Assembly: GCA_015039365.1 (NCBI GenBank) | Contig: WION01000013.1 | Span: forward strand, 372,001 to 436,000 | Reading direction: 5' to 3' | DNA from: Amanita rubescens | Lineage: Eukaryota; Basidiomycota; Agaricomycetes; Agaricales; Amanitaceae | DNA: 64,000 nt | Part shown: positions 1 through 10,603 of the stretch, one piece after another | Position numbering within the stretch: position 1 is the first letter of the stretch | Layout of the letters: every line of letters begins with the position of its first letter | Made by a program: the position numbers and the translations under genes | Notes under the pieces: generated by a model | Database searches by the model: none | Told to the model about the DNA's origin: nothing | What the model saw: the letters and a program-made list of their open reading frames with translations, nothing else

Positions 1-1084
1 CCCAGCATACCCAAATCTGTAGTCCAGGTGCCATCGCTTCCGATGCAAGGTGTAATTTACTTCTGTAGCCATAGAGGTCGACGCATTGATTAGACGGATC
101 CTCGGTAGGTGCACCTTGACATTTCGATAGACCGTCATCAACATTCTTCTAATTTAGGGCAAAATTATCTATAACTTATCCCAGGTGGTGACTCGACAAG
201 AACGGCATGATTCCGCTGTGTCGGAAGTAAGTTAAAGTTGTATTACAATCTTTGCCAAAAAGACTTTTCGGGTGGCCGGTTGTGAATGCAAGAATTGATG
301 TTAAGGAGCCACATATTCGATGCGCAATCCCTCAGTGAAGAGAATTGGATCCACCGTTGTGTTTAATGAACACTGATCCGTTTATACCGCCACAATCGCA
401 ATGGTGAGTTGAGCTACTACCATTCTAGCATGCTGTCAGTAAGAACATTGTTGATTTGGAGTGAATAGGAATGGACGAATTTGATTATAATATTTCACTT
501 TTATAGGTTGACCGTCTGCAGTCGCCTCGTTGGGCGCCTCCATCCCAAAAGTCATAACCAGGAAACGAGGTTGCCCCTGACAGGTTCCAAGGCGAAATAA
601 GACATTTTGAAGGATGATTGGTGCAGATGTGAAAGAGTTGTGCGTGGATGGATGATATCTGGCCTTTCCCAGCACATGATGCCAGCCCACAACGCTTCCA
701 TTGTTCATCCAAACGTCATCCCTTCGACACACTCCCCCGATCCCGCACTCTCCAAACAGGTTCTCGAACGCGCTACCTCATCTGGGGTCTTTCGCTCCGA
801 GATTTAGAGCCCATACGCACAAAAAGATTAGCCAAGCTCGAGCAACCGTCGAGCGGTTACCATGAATAGATTACAGTAGGAAAACCCGGATTGCTGTGGT
901 CGATTATTCGGGAAGGGAAGTAGGAGAGAGGGATATGATGACAGTTATCCCTGTTCAACGACTGAGGCATCGGCTGTGCGAAGAAAGGCTGCCAGGCAGC
1001 TGGTGGTCCTCCATGACCAACGCTTAAGACACCGTCTTATATCCTAATACCCTACTACTGTAGCTTTATATTCGCACATGTAAA
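1..1084. other. Left-edge region, no supported gene
   Basis: Only short open frames are present. Two minus-strand frames across the first 190 bases are open and could be the end of a gene lying mostly to the left. A minus-strand frame near 485-712 is also open, but I recognise no family in any of them and see no consistent exon chain. The stretch from about 870 to 1084 lies just downstream of the SET5-like gene's stop and probably includes its 3' untranslated region. Confidence 0.4.
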
Positions 1085-2625
1085 TCACATCACCCCAAGC
1101 CCCGCCTTGAGCTCCTTCTCCAAATCATCAATATCATCCTTCTTCTCCACTTTGGCAACCTTGCCAAACTTGGTTTCTTCCTCTACACACCGGTCACAGC
1201 GGCACTCGCCAAAGCCCCAGGCTTCCAGCGCCGCCCGCCGGGCCTTGAGGTGCAGCTCCGGATTGACATACGTCACCATTAGCTCCTGGCCTGCCTTGAT
1301 ATCTGCCTTGGCGATCACCGTGACACGCGCAAGCGCAGTACGGTGATCTAGATGTCTAACGGAAACGTTTGGCCTGCAAGAGTGATTTAGGTGAGAATGC
1401 AGGGTATACAGACCACCATGGCCCTCTAGATCTACCGTGCGAAACACAATCAGTTCGACGAATAGATCATAAGTCATAAGCCGCGACTCACTCAGATTCA
1501 TCTTGCCAAGATGACGTAGGAATCCATTATAATCAAACAGCTCTTGCTCGATATCGGACCGCAGAGGCTTTCTAAGTATTCGCGCTAGCTTCTTTTGTTC
1601 CGTAGGAGTTGTAGCTTCTTTGAACGCATGCAAGTATAGGTCATATGCCTTTCTCCACGTCGCTCTATCCGGCTCCGGATGTCCAGATCTGTGTGCCCCG
1701 CGTCAGTCAATCCCATCGATCATTTCTAAAAAAAAGGGCCTTCTTACGATTTGAAACTATACTTATACCGTTCCTCCATGCCCATCTCAGCCAAAGCCCT
1801 AATGAATTGCCATTCTGCATCTATGCCGAAATCGTCTTGCTGCTGATTAGCCAGCAGAATCCGACCCGTCGTCTGCGCCAGTGCATGGAGCGCCATCCAC
1901 CTTGTCTCCCTCGCAAACTTGAGCAAAGGAACAGAAGCTGGGTTCTGCGCGGGACAAATCAACGGGTGGGTTTTCCCCGAACGAGACCGGCAAAGCCTAT
2001 TGCAGAACCGAGCATTGCAGTGCGTCGACGACGAACTGGAAGACGGGGCCATCCCAGACGACGAGGTCGACGCACATCCCAATACAAGCGGCGAATCCGG
2101 CACCAAGGGCGTCGTACAGAACCCGCAAGCGGCAGCAGCGCTCTGAAGATCGTATATCTCCCTGGATTTCTCAAACCAAACGTTCAATGTTGAATCAAAA
2201 GGTCCAACGTGAGAGAGCCTTTACCATTCTGGGGCTATCACGAACGGGTCCTCCCGCCAGAGGGTCTCCCCCTGTGCGATATCTTCTGTGGAGACCAGGC
2301 CTTTTCCCTTCTTGTTATCAATATACCGGACGGTAACCCTGGGAGACCAGCGGCGCGTGTCCAAGTGGGGGATTACGCGAGAAGTGGGAAAAACGGAAAC
2401 AGAGGGGTCGTAGTTGGTCAGTGGAAAGGCTCCGCCGTTGGATGGCGTGATCAGCGTGAGACCCTCTGCCTGGAGAATCTTGCGGGTGCGCTTTTCGCTG
2501 ACAGTCCAGTGCGGGTACATCGCGAGCAAGTATGCGTGGACTTTGGATATCCCCAATGACGGGTTCTGGCTCTTGAGATCGATAATCGCTCTTTTGAGCT
2601 CATCTTCGGGCGGTGATATGGGCAT
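1085..2625 (-). CDS. set5: SET5-like MYND/SET domain protein methyltransferase
   Basis: Three exons fit cleanly: 2625-2225, 2161-1748 and 1688-1085, giving about 472 residues. The first exon starts MPISPPEDELKRAI and leads into the first part of the SET domain (DNKKGKGLVSTEDIAQGE). Exon two carries a MYND-type zinc cluster (CGFC, then HCNARFCNRLC). Exon three has the SET core motif NHSCRPNVSV and the post-SET cysteines in GECRCDRCVEE. This split SET/MYND arrangement matches the fungal Set5/SMYD family. Yeast Set5 methylates histone H4; the substrate here is inferred. Both introns preserve phase 2 and restore the conserved PEWEIYDL junction. It is divergent from the SRPBCC gene at 2718, with only 92 bp between the start codons. 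Confidence 0.85.
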
Positions 2626-2717
2626 TTTTTTAAAAAAAAGGGAATTCGTGACTCAGCGTTGCGCTCAAAAAATGGGTGATCGATGGTATTTGCTCTTCCT
2701 GCTGCAGCCAAACAAAC
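2626..2717. promoter_or_regulatory. Short shared promoter of two divergent genes
   Basis: Only 92 bp separate the ATG of the SET5-like gene (minus) from the ATG of the SRPBCC gene (plus). The interval includes an A/T-rich stretch (tttttttaaaaaaaag) close to the minus-strand start. Both promoters and both 5' leaders must overlap here or extend into the neighbouring coding exon. No specific transcription-factor site is claimed. Confidence 0.5.
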
Positions 2718-3319
2718 ATGGCTTCTACCAACATTCCTCCGCTCCCGCCTGGCGTATTTTCCGTCGGCGCAACGAGCCTCATAGATGCACCCATAGACGA
2801 AGTGTGGAACATTCTTCTCGACTTTCCATCCTACAATGAATGGAACTCATTTGTGTATGGCCTCCTTATCCGTTGAATGCCTTCCAAAAAGTGACTCTTA
2901 CGGACGTCGACAGTCGTGGACAGACTATAGTAGATGAGCGTGGGACCCCGTTAGCCGACCAAACACCCACGGAGGGCAGTTACGCCTCGATATCACCTGT
3001 CCACCTCCCCCCGACCATGGGTGAACCTGGCTTGTTCGGCAAGAGCTCCGCATTTGTGCGGATCACCGCTTTGGACCGAGAGAACTACCGCGTTGCGTGG
3101 AGCGTTGCCTCCCTCCCCGGATTCCTCCTCAGGTCCCAGCGGTGGCAGGTCCTTAGCATCGACCCAAGCGGAAAGACAAAGTACGAATCAAAGGAAGTGT
3201 TTGGTGGCGTCATCGCATGGCTTGTCTATTTCTTCGTCTACTCGAATTTGGTTCTGGGGTTTAATGCTCAAGCGGAAGGGCTGAAGAATAGAGCGGAACG
3301 GTTGCATAAGGCTACTTGA
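2718..3319 (+). CDS. SRPBCC (START-like) family protein
   Basis: Two exons, 2718-2854 and 2914-3319, give about 180 residues. The start is MASTNIPPLPPGVFSVGA, followed by the SRPBCC helix-grip signature SLIDAPIDEVWNILLDFPSY-NEWNSFV. The 59-nt intron restores the usual FVRGQTIVDERG junction; keeping it would shift the frame. The family folds into a hydrophobic ligand-binding cavity (polyketide cyclase/START-like); the ligand cannot be told from sequence. The C-terminal region is hydrophobic (VIAWLVYFFVYSNLVLGF), which may be a cavity helix or a membrane contact. Its neighbour is the divergent SET5-like gene, and it converges with the GH3 gene. Confidence 0.8.
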
Positions 3320-3662
3320 CATTTCCTCGCGTGCTAGCTTGCCTACGGTAGCAGTTTGACCCAAGTTTTGCTTTGCTTCCAATCATCCCTTTCAGAATGT
3401 AAGGCATAGAGGTTGTAGATAGCAGTAGAATTCTTGTAATGTCAAGACGCAGGTGGATGTGCACTTGGACAAGTCAGCAGATCAGCACGCTGAAGGTGCA
3501 ATCCGGAAACTCCATTAGTTCTCTTGCAAAAATGCGAAATAATTATAACAAAGCTACTGTTAGACTCTACCACGTCCAAAAGACTAACACAACCAAAAAT
3601 AAAATATCAGATATCCAAACGACGTTTTGAGGGTATAAAACAATCGACCGCGTTGTTGCATT
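3320..3662. other. Convergent intergenic spacer
   Basis: About 340 bp between the ends of the SRPBCC gene (plus) and the GH3 gene (minus). It is A/T-rich and presumably holds both 3' ends. The small plus-strand frame at 3439-3630 has no recognisable content. Confidence 0.5.
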
Positions 3663-6600
3663 TTAAGAAGGGATGGCACCACGCAGCCTAATGTCTCTGC
3701 TGCTTGCTCCGACCGAGAGGCCGATCTTACCTTCCGGACGTCTCCATCCTTGTGCTACGGTATCCCAGATGGAGAGATCATAACGTGACAGCTGGATGGT
3801 CACCGGTTTCGTTTCGCCAGAAGCCAACACCACATCAGTGAATCCTTTGAGGAGAGAAGGTGGCTCGCCAGAAGAAGGGTCCATGTTAACGTAGAGCTGA
3901 GGTATCTTGAAGTGGAATCATCAGTCAATGCACTTTCGCGACGAATAAACAATAATACCTCTGTTCCGTACAACGACCCAACGTTCTTGACATTGAATGT
4001 GACCTGATAAGCAGGGCGGTGCAGCCTGTCCATCCCATTTAGCGTATACAAAATCGACGAGCAACTTCGACAAACCAGATAGCAGTTGATGATCCCTGAC
4101 CAGACGGAGATGGTTGCCCAGCATCCCAAGCCCCTTGTGAGCCGGCTTGGGTATTATCTGAATTGTAAACTTTGGACACTTGAAGGTTGCTGTACTTGAA
4201 TTGCGTGTAACTCAATCCAAAGCCAAACTCGAATCGAGGAGTGATTTTTTTCTGGAAAAAAATATTTAGCTTTTAGGTATGGTCCAGCTCAATTTCGAAC
4301 ATACAGCATCAAAATAGCGATAGTCGATGAAAAGTCTACACATCACATAGTCATCAGATCGACGGCGCTAAGGAGGAAAATAAGGGAGTACATACCCTTC
4401 AGTGTATGGGATCTCCACGATCGCGGTCAGCCCTCCCGGATCTGCCGTAATAAGTTGAGTCGGGTAGTCGGACGGCTGTTTGGCAATTGTGTACGGGAGT
4501 CGGCCTGACGGGTTCCAGTCGCCGTAAAGAACGTCAACGAGAGCATTTCCAGTTTCTTGACCGCCAAGACCAGCCCACAAAACCTAAAGTGGTAGGTGAG
4601 TATCTCAGACCACAGGTATCTGCATAGACAATACATACAGCAGTGACGTTCGGGTGTTCAATCCAAGGCTCGAGGATCAGTGGTCCTACACTGTGAACGA
4701 CAACGATGGTATTGTTGTTTTGCGCTGCGACCGTCAAAACTAATTGGTCGCCCGCATGCCACGCCGTCAAATTGTTACTTAGAAACAAGACGTAAGCACT
4801 CGACATTAATAAAAAAAACTCGGAGCACGTACCGATCTCCTTCATTTCCATCAACGATGATATAGTCTTCACCAGAATCAGCATTGATAAACACGATAGC
4901 AGCCGACTTCTGTGTTGCATACGATGCTGCTGTTGTAAGATCAAAGTCTCTGAACGTCCAGGCGAAAGTCGTGTGATCCTTGGCCGCGCGTCGCTGAATG
5001 GCTTCATAGGGCTGTAAGATACGTAAATTATGACTGCCCATAATTTGATTACGACAAGGTGCTCACAGAAATGAGGTAAGGGAACCAAGCAGTACCAGAG
5101 CCCCAACCCATAGCGAGAATACCCTCGTCACCACCCTTCCGATGTCAGTAACATCTAACCTGCCACGAAGGACGAGACACACCTGATCAGAGAATTGATT
5201 GGGTCCAGCTCCGCCAGGGCCCGCATCGCTACCGATCAAGGCAAGACTCATTGGCTTCTTGAGAGGCAGTGCTCCATTAACGTTCTTGAGTAACACCGTG
5301 CTGGACGCATCAATTTGGCGAACCAGGTCAGCGTGGTCGTCTTGTACGTCAACATGTTCATTTGTGGCTTCATCAAGAGGGAAGAACGCGTTAAAATTAG
5401 TTTCAGGATAAGATGGGGAATCTTGGCCCAGTAAGTACCATCCAGCAATAATGCGGGTGGCTAAGCAACTAGATTAGCGAATTATCGCAAATCGGCATTG
5501 CAAACCTACCCATATCGTCAACTCGAGCTTCGGAGATTGTTCCATTTTCTACATATGCCGTCAGGTTCCCACCGAAGTAAGAGGTCCCGGAGTTGAAAGT
5601 TATATCTCCAGGCATGGTCATCTGATAAACATATTTGAAACCGCATTGAGAAGGCAAATCGGCCCTCCACTTACGTCCAAACCAGCTACTGCACTCAAAG
5701 TGGACATCGTACTAGGAACATATGAGATTTCGGAAAGAATTTTAAATCTTTATGGTTTCCACTTACGCAGCCCAGTCAGACATAATGACTGATGTGACAA
5801 TCAGTCAAATATCCAAATGTGCATATAAAAACACTACTCACAGCCTTGGAAGCCAAATTCGCGTTTAATAATGTTATTCATAACCTTGTCGTTCTGGCAT
5901 GCATACGTATTGTTAATAAGGTCTGGCGTTTCACGTAAAATACTGTGTCGGACAACACTTTCTGCGACGTACTGTAGCTGCACATAATGCTGGTTACACC
6001 AGCCATTATACTTTTCAAGAAAGGTTGAGTATAAATTTCATGTTCAGTGCGATCGTCGACATTGGAGGATTCCTGTGTTCGGAAATGTTCTTGTTCGCTG
6101 TGCCAAAGTCACACATTTGACCGTGAGACAATATATGAAACCTACTTGTTAATCAAATGCTTAGCGCAAGCCTGAACGCCGCCTTGTTGCATTCCAAGAA
6201 TGGTCTCATACGCAGCTTCTCCTGCAAGGAAAGGATCGGCACCGAATCCTTCCCAATTTCTTCCGCCTTGCGCAACTCGGCCGATATTCATCATAGGACC
6301 CAAAGCAATATTAACGCCTTTGCCACGGTGTTCCGTACCCATGGCGTGACCACGCAAACGCATCATCTTGCGATTAAAGCTGAGCAATGGTCAATGATTA
6401 GTATAGCAATTGAAAATGTTTCATACGTCGTAGCAACATTAATTCCTGCAGGGAAAGCAGTGACATGGTCTGCAAAACGGACACCGAGGGGAGAGTCCTG
6501 GGACGACTGTAAGATTAATTTCACTTTGACAACATCTAACTCACCTCCAGACAAAGGCCAGGCCAATCAGTGCCATTGGCAGATTGAACAGGTGGGGTAT

Positions 6601-7330
6601 TGCCCTATGTGCTAACAATTAGTGCCGAAAAGATGCAAAATCTCGCGACGTACGACGCATCTGCCTCCCATCCAGCCAACGCCAGTCGTGATGTTGACTT
6701 TGTCCTCGAGAGAGAATCCAGATATCTGTTGCATTTACCGCAACTGTCAGTAATGGGACCACCAAATATAACCATAGAACACGAGAAGCACGGCAATCGA
6801 CAGAACTCAAAGTCATAGACAGACGACGCGTGATGATAATCTTTTGACGCGTCTATTCTTACATACCATTGCTTTCGCCTTCTCATATGCAGCAGCCCAT
6901 GCCGGATAAAAGTCGGGGATCAAGGATGAGTCGACCTAAAACACAGTCAGAACTGGAGAAAAACGAGACAAGTAAAGCCAAGCCTGCTCACTGGAGGCGG
7001 ATTTTGAGGACCCGCGGCTGGGAATACTCCAGGGATTGGTTGTTCGGTAGGTGTAGGGAATGGTGTGAAGGAATAAGTCGTCGGCGTGGATGAAGCAGAA
7101 CTTGACGAGGATCCAGAAGAAGTACCTGTAGGGACAGACAATGGTGGTGGGTTCGTCGAGGATGAAGGCGGCGAAGAAACACCAGAGGGAATGAGAGACG
7201 ATGCAGTTGGAGCATTTGGCGCGGAAGGTGGAATCAGAGGCAACGAAGGGCTGGAGGGAACGCCGCCGATTTGAGCCAGCACCGTCAGAACCAACGGGTG
7301 GAGGACAACCAACAGCGACAGCAGACGCAT
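3663..7330 (-). CDS. Secreted GH3 beta-glucosidase
   Basis: A many-exon gene reading leftwards. It begins with a signal peptide ([20 protein letters not shown]) and then a low-complexity Ser/Pro/Thr linker of about 100 residues up to roughly position 7020. The catalytic part shows GH3 hallmarks in order: [35 protein letters not shown], the nucleophile motif VIMSDWAA (Asp codon near 5775-5777), [13 protein letters not shown], and in the C-terminal domain [20 protein letters not shown] and [12 protein letters not shown]. The end carries a fibronectin-III-like tail ([18 protein letters not shown]). GH3 beta-glucosidases release terminal glucose from cellobiose and other beta-glucosides outside the cell. 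I checked several junctions (for example around 4030-4080 and 3905-3960) and found the frame intact. The Ser/Pro-rich leader before the GH3 domain is longer than in most family members. Confidence 0.88.
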
Positions 7331-8096
7331 CGCGAACCGAAGGAGAGAACTTCGTTAGTCGGTTTAGGACCCTTGCACTAAACCTATTTATGAGCACAAT
7401 CATCGATGATCACATAATGGACTCAGGATCGGTCGAGACTGGATTTACATAATTCTCAGGCTTCCGGTGAACTATATTATTATCACTTGATCCAAAAGCT
7501 AAATCGACGCTTAACGCGTTCGAGCGTGTAGAACGCCCGCTTTGTGAAAGGTCATATGGTACAGACGGAGGTCCGACCTTGCATCCCAAGGACATTCGAT
7601 GCCGAAGCCGTCCATTTGAAACGCAAAAGACGTGGCACTAAATTAACCTTATGACGTAAGTCCCATATAAGGCATAGTTTTTTGACGGCATAGGCTGCAC
7701 GCTGGCGGCATTGACGCTGATCAATTAGAGCGTAGACTCCGGAGTGTTTCATTTCTGAGCTCAGATGACCTCCTACACCAGCCCAACGTCCGCATGACCC
7801 TACGATAAGTTATTTAGGTCCTTGCTATCATGTTGAGTTTCTATTCCCAGTCCTTTCCCGACTTCGAGAAGCATAAGAAGTCTTCGTCAGCGTTTCAAAC
7901 TTAGCAATTGGAGCTAAATTCCGCTCTATATCTACTCCTATTGTCCACGTTCGACTGTTCGCGGGGCAAGGCGTCCCCTACTTTCTCTTCCACGAACTAC
8001 CCTTGGACCGGAAATATTTGATTTGGCTGAAGTTTTCACCTGCCATCCCACGTCAACGCAACATCGCGATAAATGATACGTGTCGTACTTACGAGG
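7331..8096. other. Upstream region of the GH3 gene, no gene seen
   Basis: The promoter side of the secreted beta-glucosidase. Small open frames (for example 7410-7595 on the minus strand) have no recognisable content. No promoter element is claimed beyond location. Confidence 0.4.
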
Positions 8097-8255
8097 CTAA
8101 AGCCTCGCCTGCCCTTCGGGCAGGGGGGGTCGCCCCTGTCGGGGCTCCTCACCGATAAGTCATCTGGCCTGCGGCCAGCTGAGGGTCGCCCCTAGCGGGG
8201 CTCCTCACTGATAAATCATCTGGCCTGCGGCCAGCTGAGGGTCACCCCTAGACAG
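8097..8255. repeat. GC-rich palindromic tandem repeat
   Basis: The block opens with two perfect hairpins: gaggctaaagcctc and cctgcccttcgggcagg. Two copies of a roughly 60-bp unit follow, each made of gtcgcccct..gcggggctcctcac, then ataartcatct, then tggcctgcggccagctgaggg; a third copy begins and breaks off near 8250. Each unit contains two short inverted repeats (gcccct/ggggc and tggcc/ggcca). The block is much more GC-rich than its surroundings. It may be part of a transposable element or a repeat with strong RNA or DNA hairpins; no coding frame crosses it. Confidence 0.75.
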
Positions 8256-8434
8256 ATAGTAAGTGTGGGCATGTTAGCTCTGTTAGCCTGTTGTTGAACT
8301 GTGTTACTACACCCCTTCGCTGCGCTGCGGGGTGTGGGCGCTATATGCACAACGTTCCCGTGTGAGGTGTGGGGACAGAATAGCTTAGATGTGATAGGTG
8401 GGGGACATATTTGAGATTTTAGTTTTAGTTTTAA

Positions 8435-8850
8435 GCACTGTATTGATATCTAGCATTTTACATAGATTTTGCTGATTTTTATTATTATTATTTGGTGGAG
8501 GGAGGGAGGGAAAGAGGAGGGCAAGCAAGGGATCACACGAAATGTGCTTAAGTAATGTTTACATGAATTATTATGTCAGGCTTATGTCAGGATTAAGATA
8601 GATAAAGTGCACAAATATATGCAATTACTGTCCCAATATCACATGAGGGCGTCAGAGTATGCATCTAGTATTTTACATAGATTTTTCAGATTTTTATAAG
8701 GTGGAGGAGGGACGGAAAGAGGAGGGCAAGCAGAGATCAGACTGGATCAGGCAGATCAGAGAATGTGCTTAAGTAATGATTACGTAAATTATTTGTCAGC
8801 TCTTAGTCATTTTAGTCAGCCTTAGTCAGAATTTGTCAGCGGGTACCTTT
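8435..8850. repeat. Duplicated A/T- and G-rich block (about 215 bp unit)
   Basis: The segment starting near 8443 (tctagcattttacatagatttt, then a gattttt run, then ggtggagggagggagggaaagaggagggcaagca, then atgtgcttaagtaatg) recurs from about 8661 (tctagtattttacatagatttt, then ggtggaggagggacggaaagaggagggcaagca, then atgtgcttaagtaatg). The copies have diverged by small substitutions and indels. A run of short gtcag-type repeats closes the second copy near 8800-8845 (gtcagctcttagtcattttagtcagccttagtcag). This looks like the non-coding end of a mobile element, but no transposase is seen. The remaining stretch up to 9202 holds nothing I recognise. Confidence 0.7.
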
Positions 8851-9202
8851 CTCAGGGCATCGTTCCCTTCTTTATAGATAACGATGACAAGAACAACTAT
8901 AAAATATGTCGTCCATAATCCGGCGAACCGGGATACCAGCCGTGATTATATAAAACTGTGGCATGTACACTTGACTCATGTCCCCTTTTGTTGCTTTCTC
9001 GAGCTCCATCACATAGCTGTCATGCACACTCAAGATATCGTTGAGGTTACATATAATCGAAGAAAGAAAACGACTTGATAATACATAATAAACGTTCGTA
9101 ACGTCTTCTTGTCATAAAAGCTAATGATACGTAACAGAATATCCTATGTAGACTACCAATCTCACCCAATGTCCATATCTTCGTCCATCCAGGTGACGTA
9201 TT

Positions 9203-9640
9203 TCAAAACGCGGCTGCTGCCAGAACTGCGAACAAGCCCGCAAATGTGCCCACCGCGCCAATGCGATCAGACGACGCGGCGTTGGTGCTACTACTACTAG
9301 CAGTAGCGGCTGCGCTAGTGCTCGTAATCGTCGTCTGGCCTCCCGAGGTCGTAACTCCTCCGCTACTAGCCGCAGGCACCGAAGTGGAGATACTCCCGCC
9401 AGGTAAAGTACTCGGGGCAGAGACCCCAGAGATCGTGCTGGTCGATGAACTGAGGATGCAATCAAATGTCAATTTTACCAGGTATGGGCACTAGAAATAA
9501 GAGCTTGACCTTGGGATTGATGACGGCACAGATATCGGTCCACCAGGGTTCGTACTCGACGTACTCAAGATATTCACCGTTTGAGCCTGCCCACAGAGGG
9601 CAGCAAGGAAAAGTGCTAGAATCGCGAGGGGGGCCTTCAT
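9203..9640 (-). CDS. Small Ser/Thr-rich secreted, probably GPI-anchored protein (125 aa)
   Basis: Two exons, 9640-9510 and 9449-9203. The signal peptide is MKAPLAILALFLAALCGQAQ. The mature chain is dominated by Ser, Thr and Ala (ISTSVPAASSGGVTTSGGQ and TSAAATASSSSTNAASSD), and it ends in a hydrophobic tail (VGTFAGLFAVLAAAAF) with no charged residue after it. This is the layout of a small GPI-anchored cell-wall protein. The intron joins in phase 2 and restores a Ser codon. The next gene to the right (10244-10603) has the same architecture, orientation and intron phase, so the two may be diverged tandem paralogues. No enzymatic domain is visible. Confidence 0.65.
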
Positions 9641-10243
9641 CTGTGTAACCTTGGGAAAAACTAGGGCCGTAAATTCCATGGCGTCTCTTTTATACTTATA
9701 TACACCGAAGCTTGCCAAGCGCGTGGCCGTGCTGATACTCCGCCGCAGTTTAGCTCCTGCGTTTTACACAAACCATTTGGTCATCGGTGTCTATTATAGT
9801 AGAAGAGGTCACGTTCACGAATCCTGTGTCATCTGTACGTGGAGTTCAAACCTGTTCAGATGTATTCCACGGTGTCGTGACCGTATTGAAAGCAGTGGTT
9901 GGCTTGCGACCCCATTTGTTAAATTTCTCGCTTCCCGTTGTGGAGCATATGGTAGCATGGGAACGCATCATCCAAGCCGCTAAACTAACCTTTTGTAGCC
10001 ACTCATTAAACACATTGTTCTTCCGAAAGTTATAATTAGTTCCACGTGTCAAAGAAATTGATCATTAAGCACTGGTAATACTCAAGGCAGCGAATAGTAC
10101 CATATGTAGAGTCTAAGACGTGGATGTAGTGGTTTGTTAAGGCTGGTTCCAAATTAGCAGCAAATTTAACTTCCAAGGCCGAAGCTCCTACGATTAGAAA
10201 ACAAGATTGCAGACGTCCGTGAACAAAGACATCATAGGTTTAT
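9641..10243. other. Spacer between the two small secreted-protein genes
   Basis: About 600 bp with short frames on both strands (9787-10035 plus, 9846-10052 minus). They overlap antisense and neither resembles a known family. The right part presumably carries the promoter of the 9203-9640 gene. Confidence 0.4.
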
Positions 10244-10603
10244 TCAGAGTATGGTGAGGCCAGCAAGAGCGAGAACGCCGGCGAGAGCACCGCCTGAAAT
10301 TTGGACAACGACACCAGCACTGCTGCTAGATGTTGGCGTAGCAGTAGAGGAAGAGGTGGCATTAGCGGAGGCACTGTTCGAGCCAGACGCGGCAGAGGAC
10401 GCTGCGAGGCTAGCGGTACCAGAGGTCGACGCTACCGAATGGGTGGCATTCGCGGTCGCAGATGTACTATTCAGGTTATAAACAACGGAAAGGTCAAGTT
10501 GTCATGTAAATACTTACGCGGAGGTAGCGCTCTTGTCCGAGCTAGAAGCGGCTTGTGCACCGAAGACAAAGAGGGCAGCGAAAAGGGCGATAGTGGACCT
10601 CAT
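10244..10603 (-). CDS. Small Ser/Ala-rich secreted, probably GPI-anchored protein (102 aa)
   Basis: Two exons, 10603-10518 and 10466-10244, joined across a short intron with good GTAAGT and TAG ends. The signal peptide is MRSTIALFAALFVFGAQA. The middle is rich in Ser, Ala, Thr and Asn with several N-glycosylation sequons (NST, NAT). The chain ends hydrophobic (GALAGVLALAGLTIL). The composition and layout match the gene at 9203-9640. No catalytic domain is present; the role is inferred as a cell-wall or surface protein. Confidence 0.65.
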
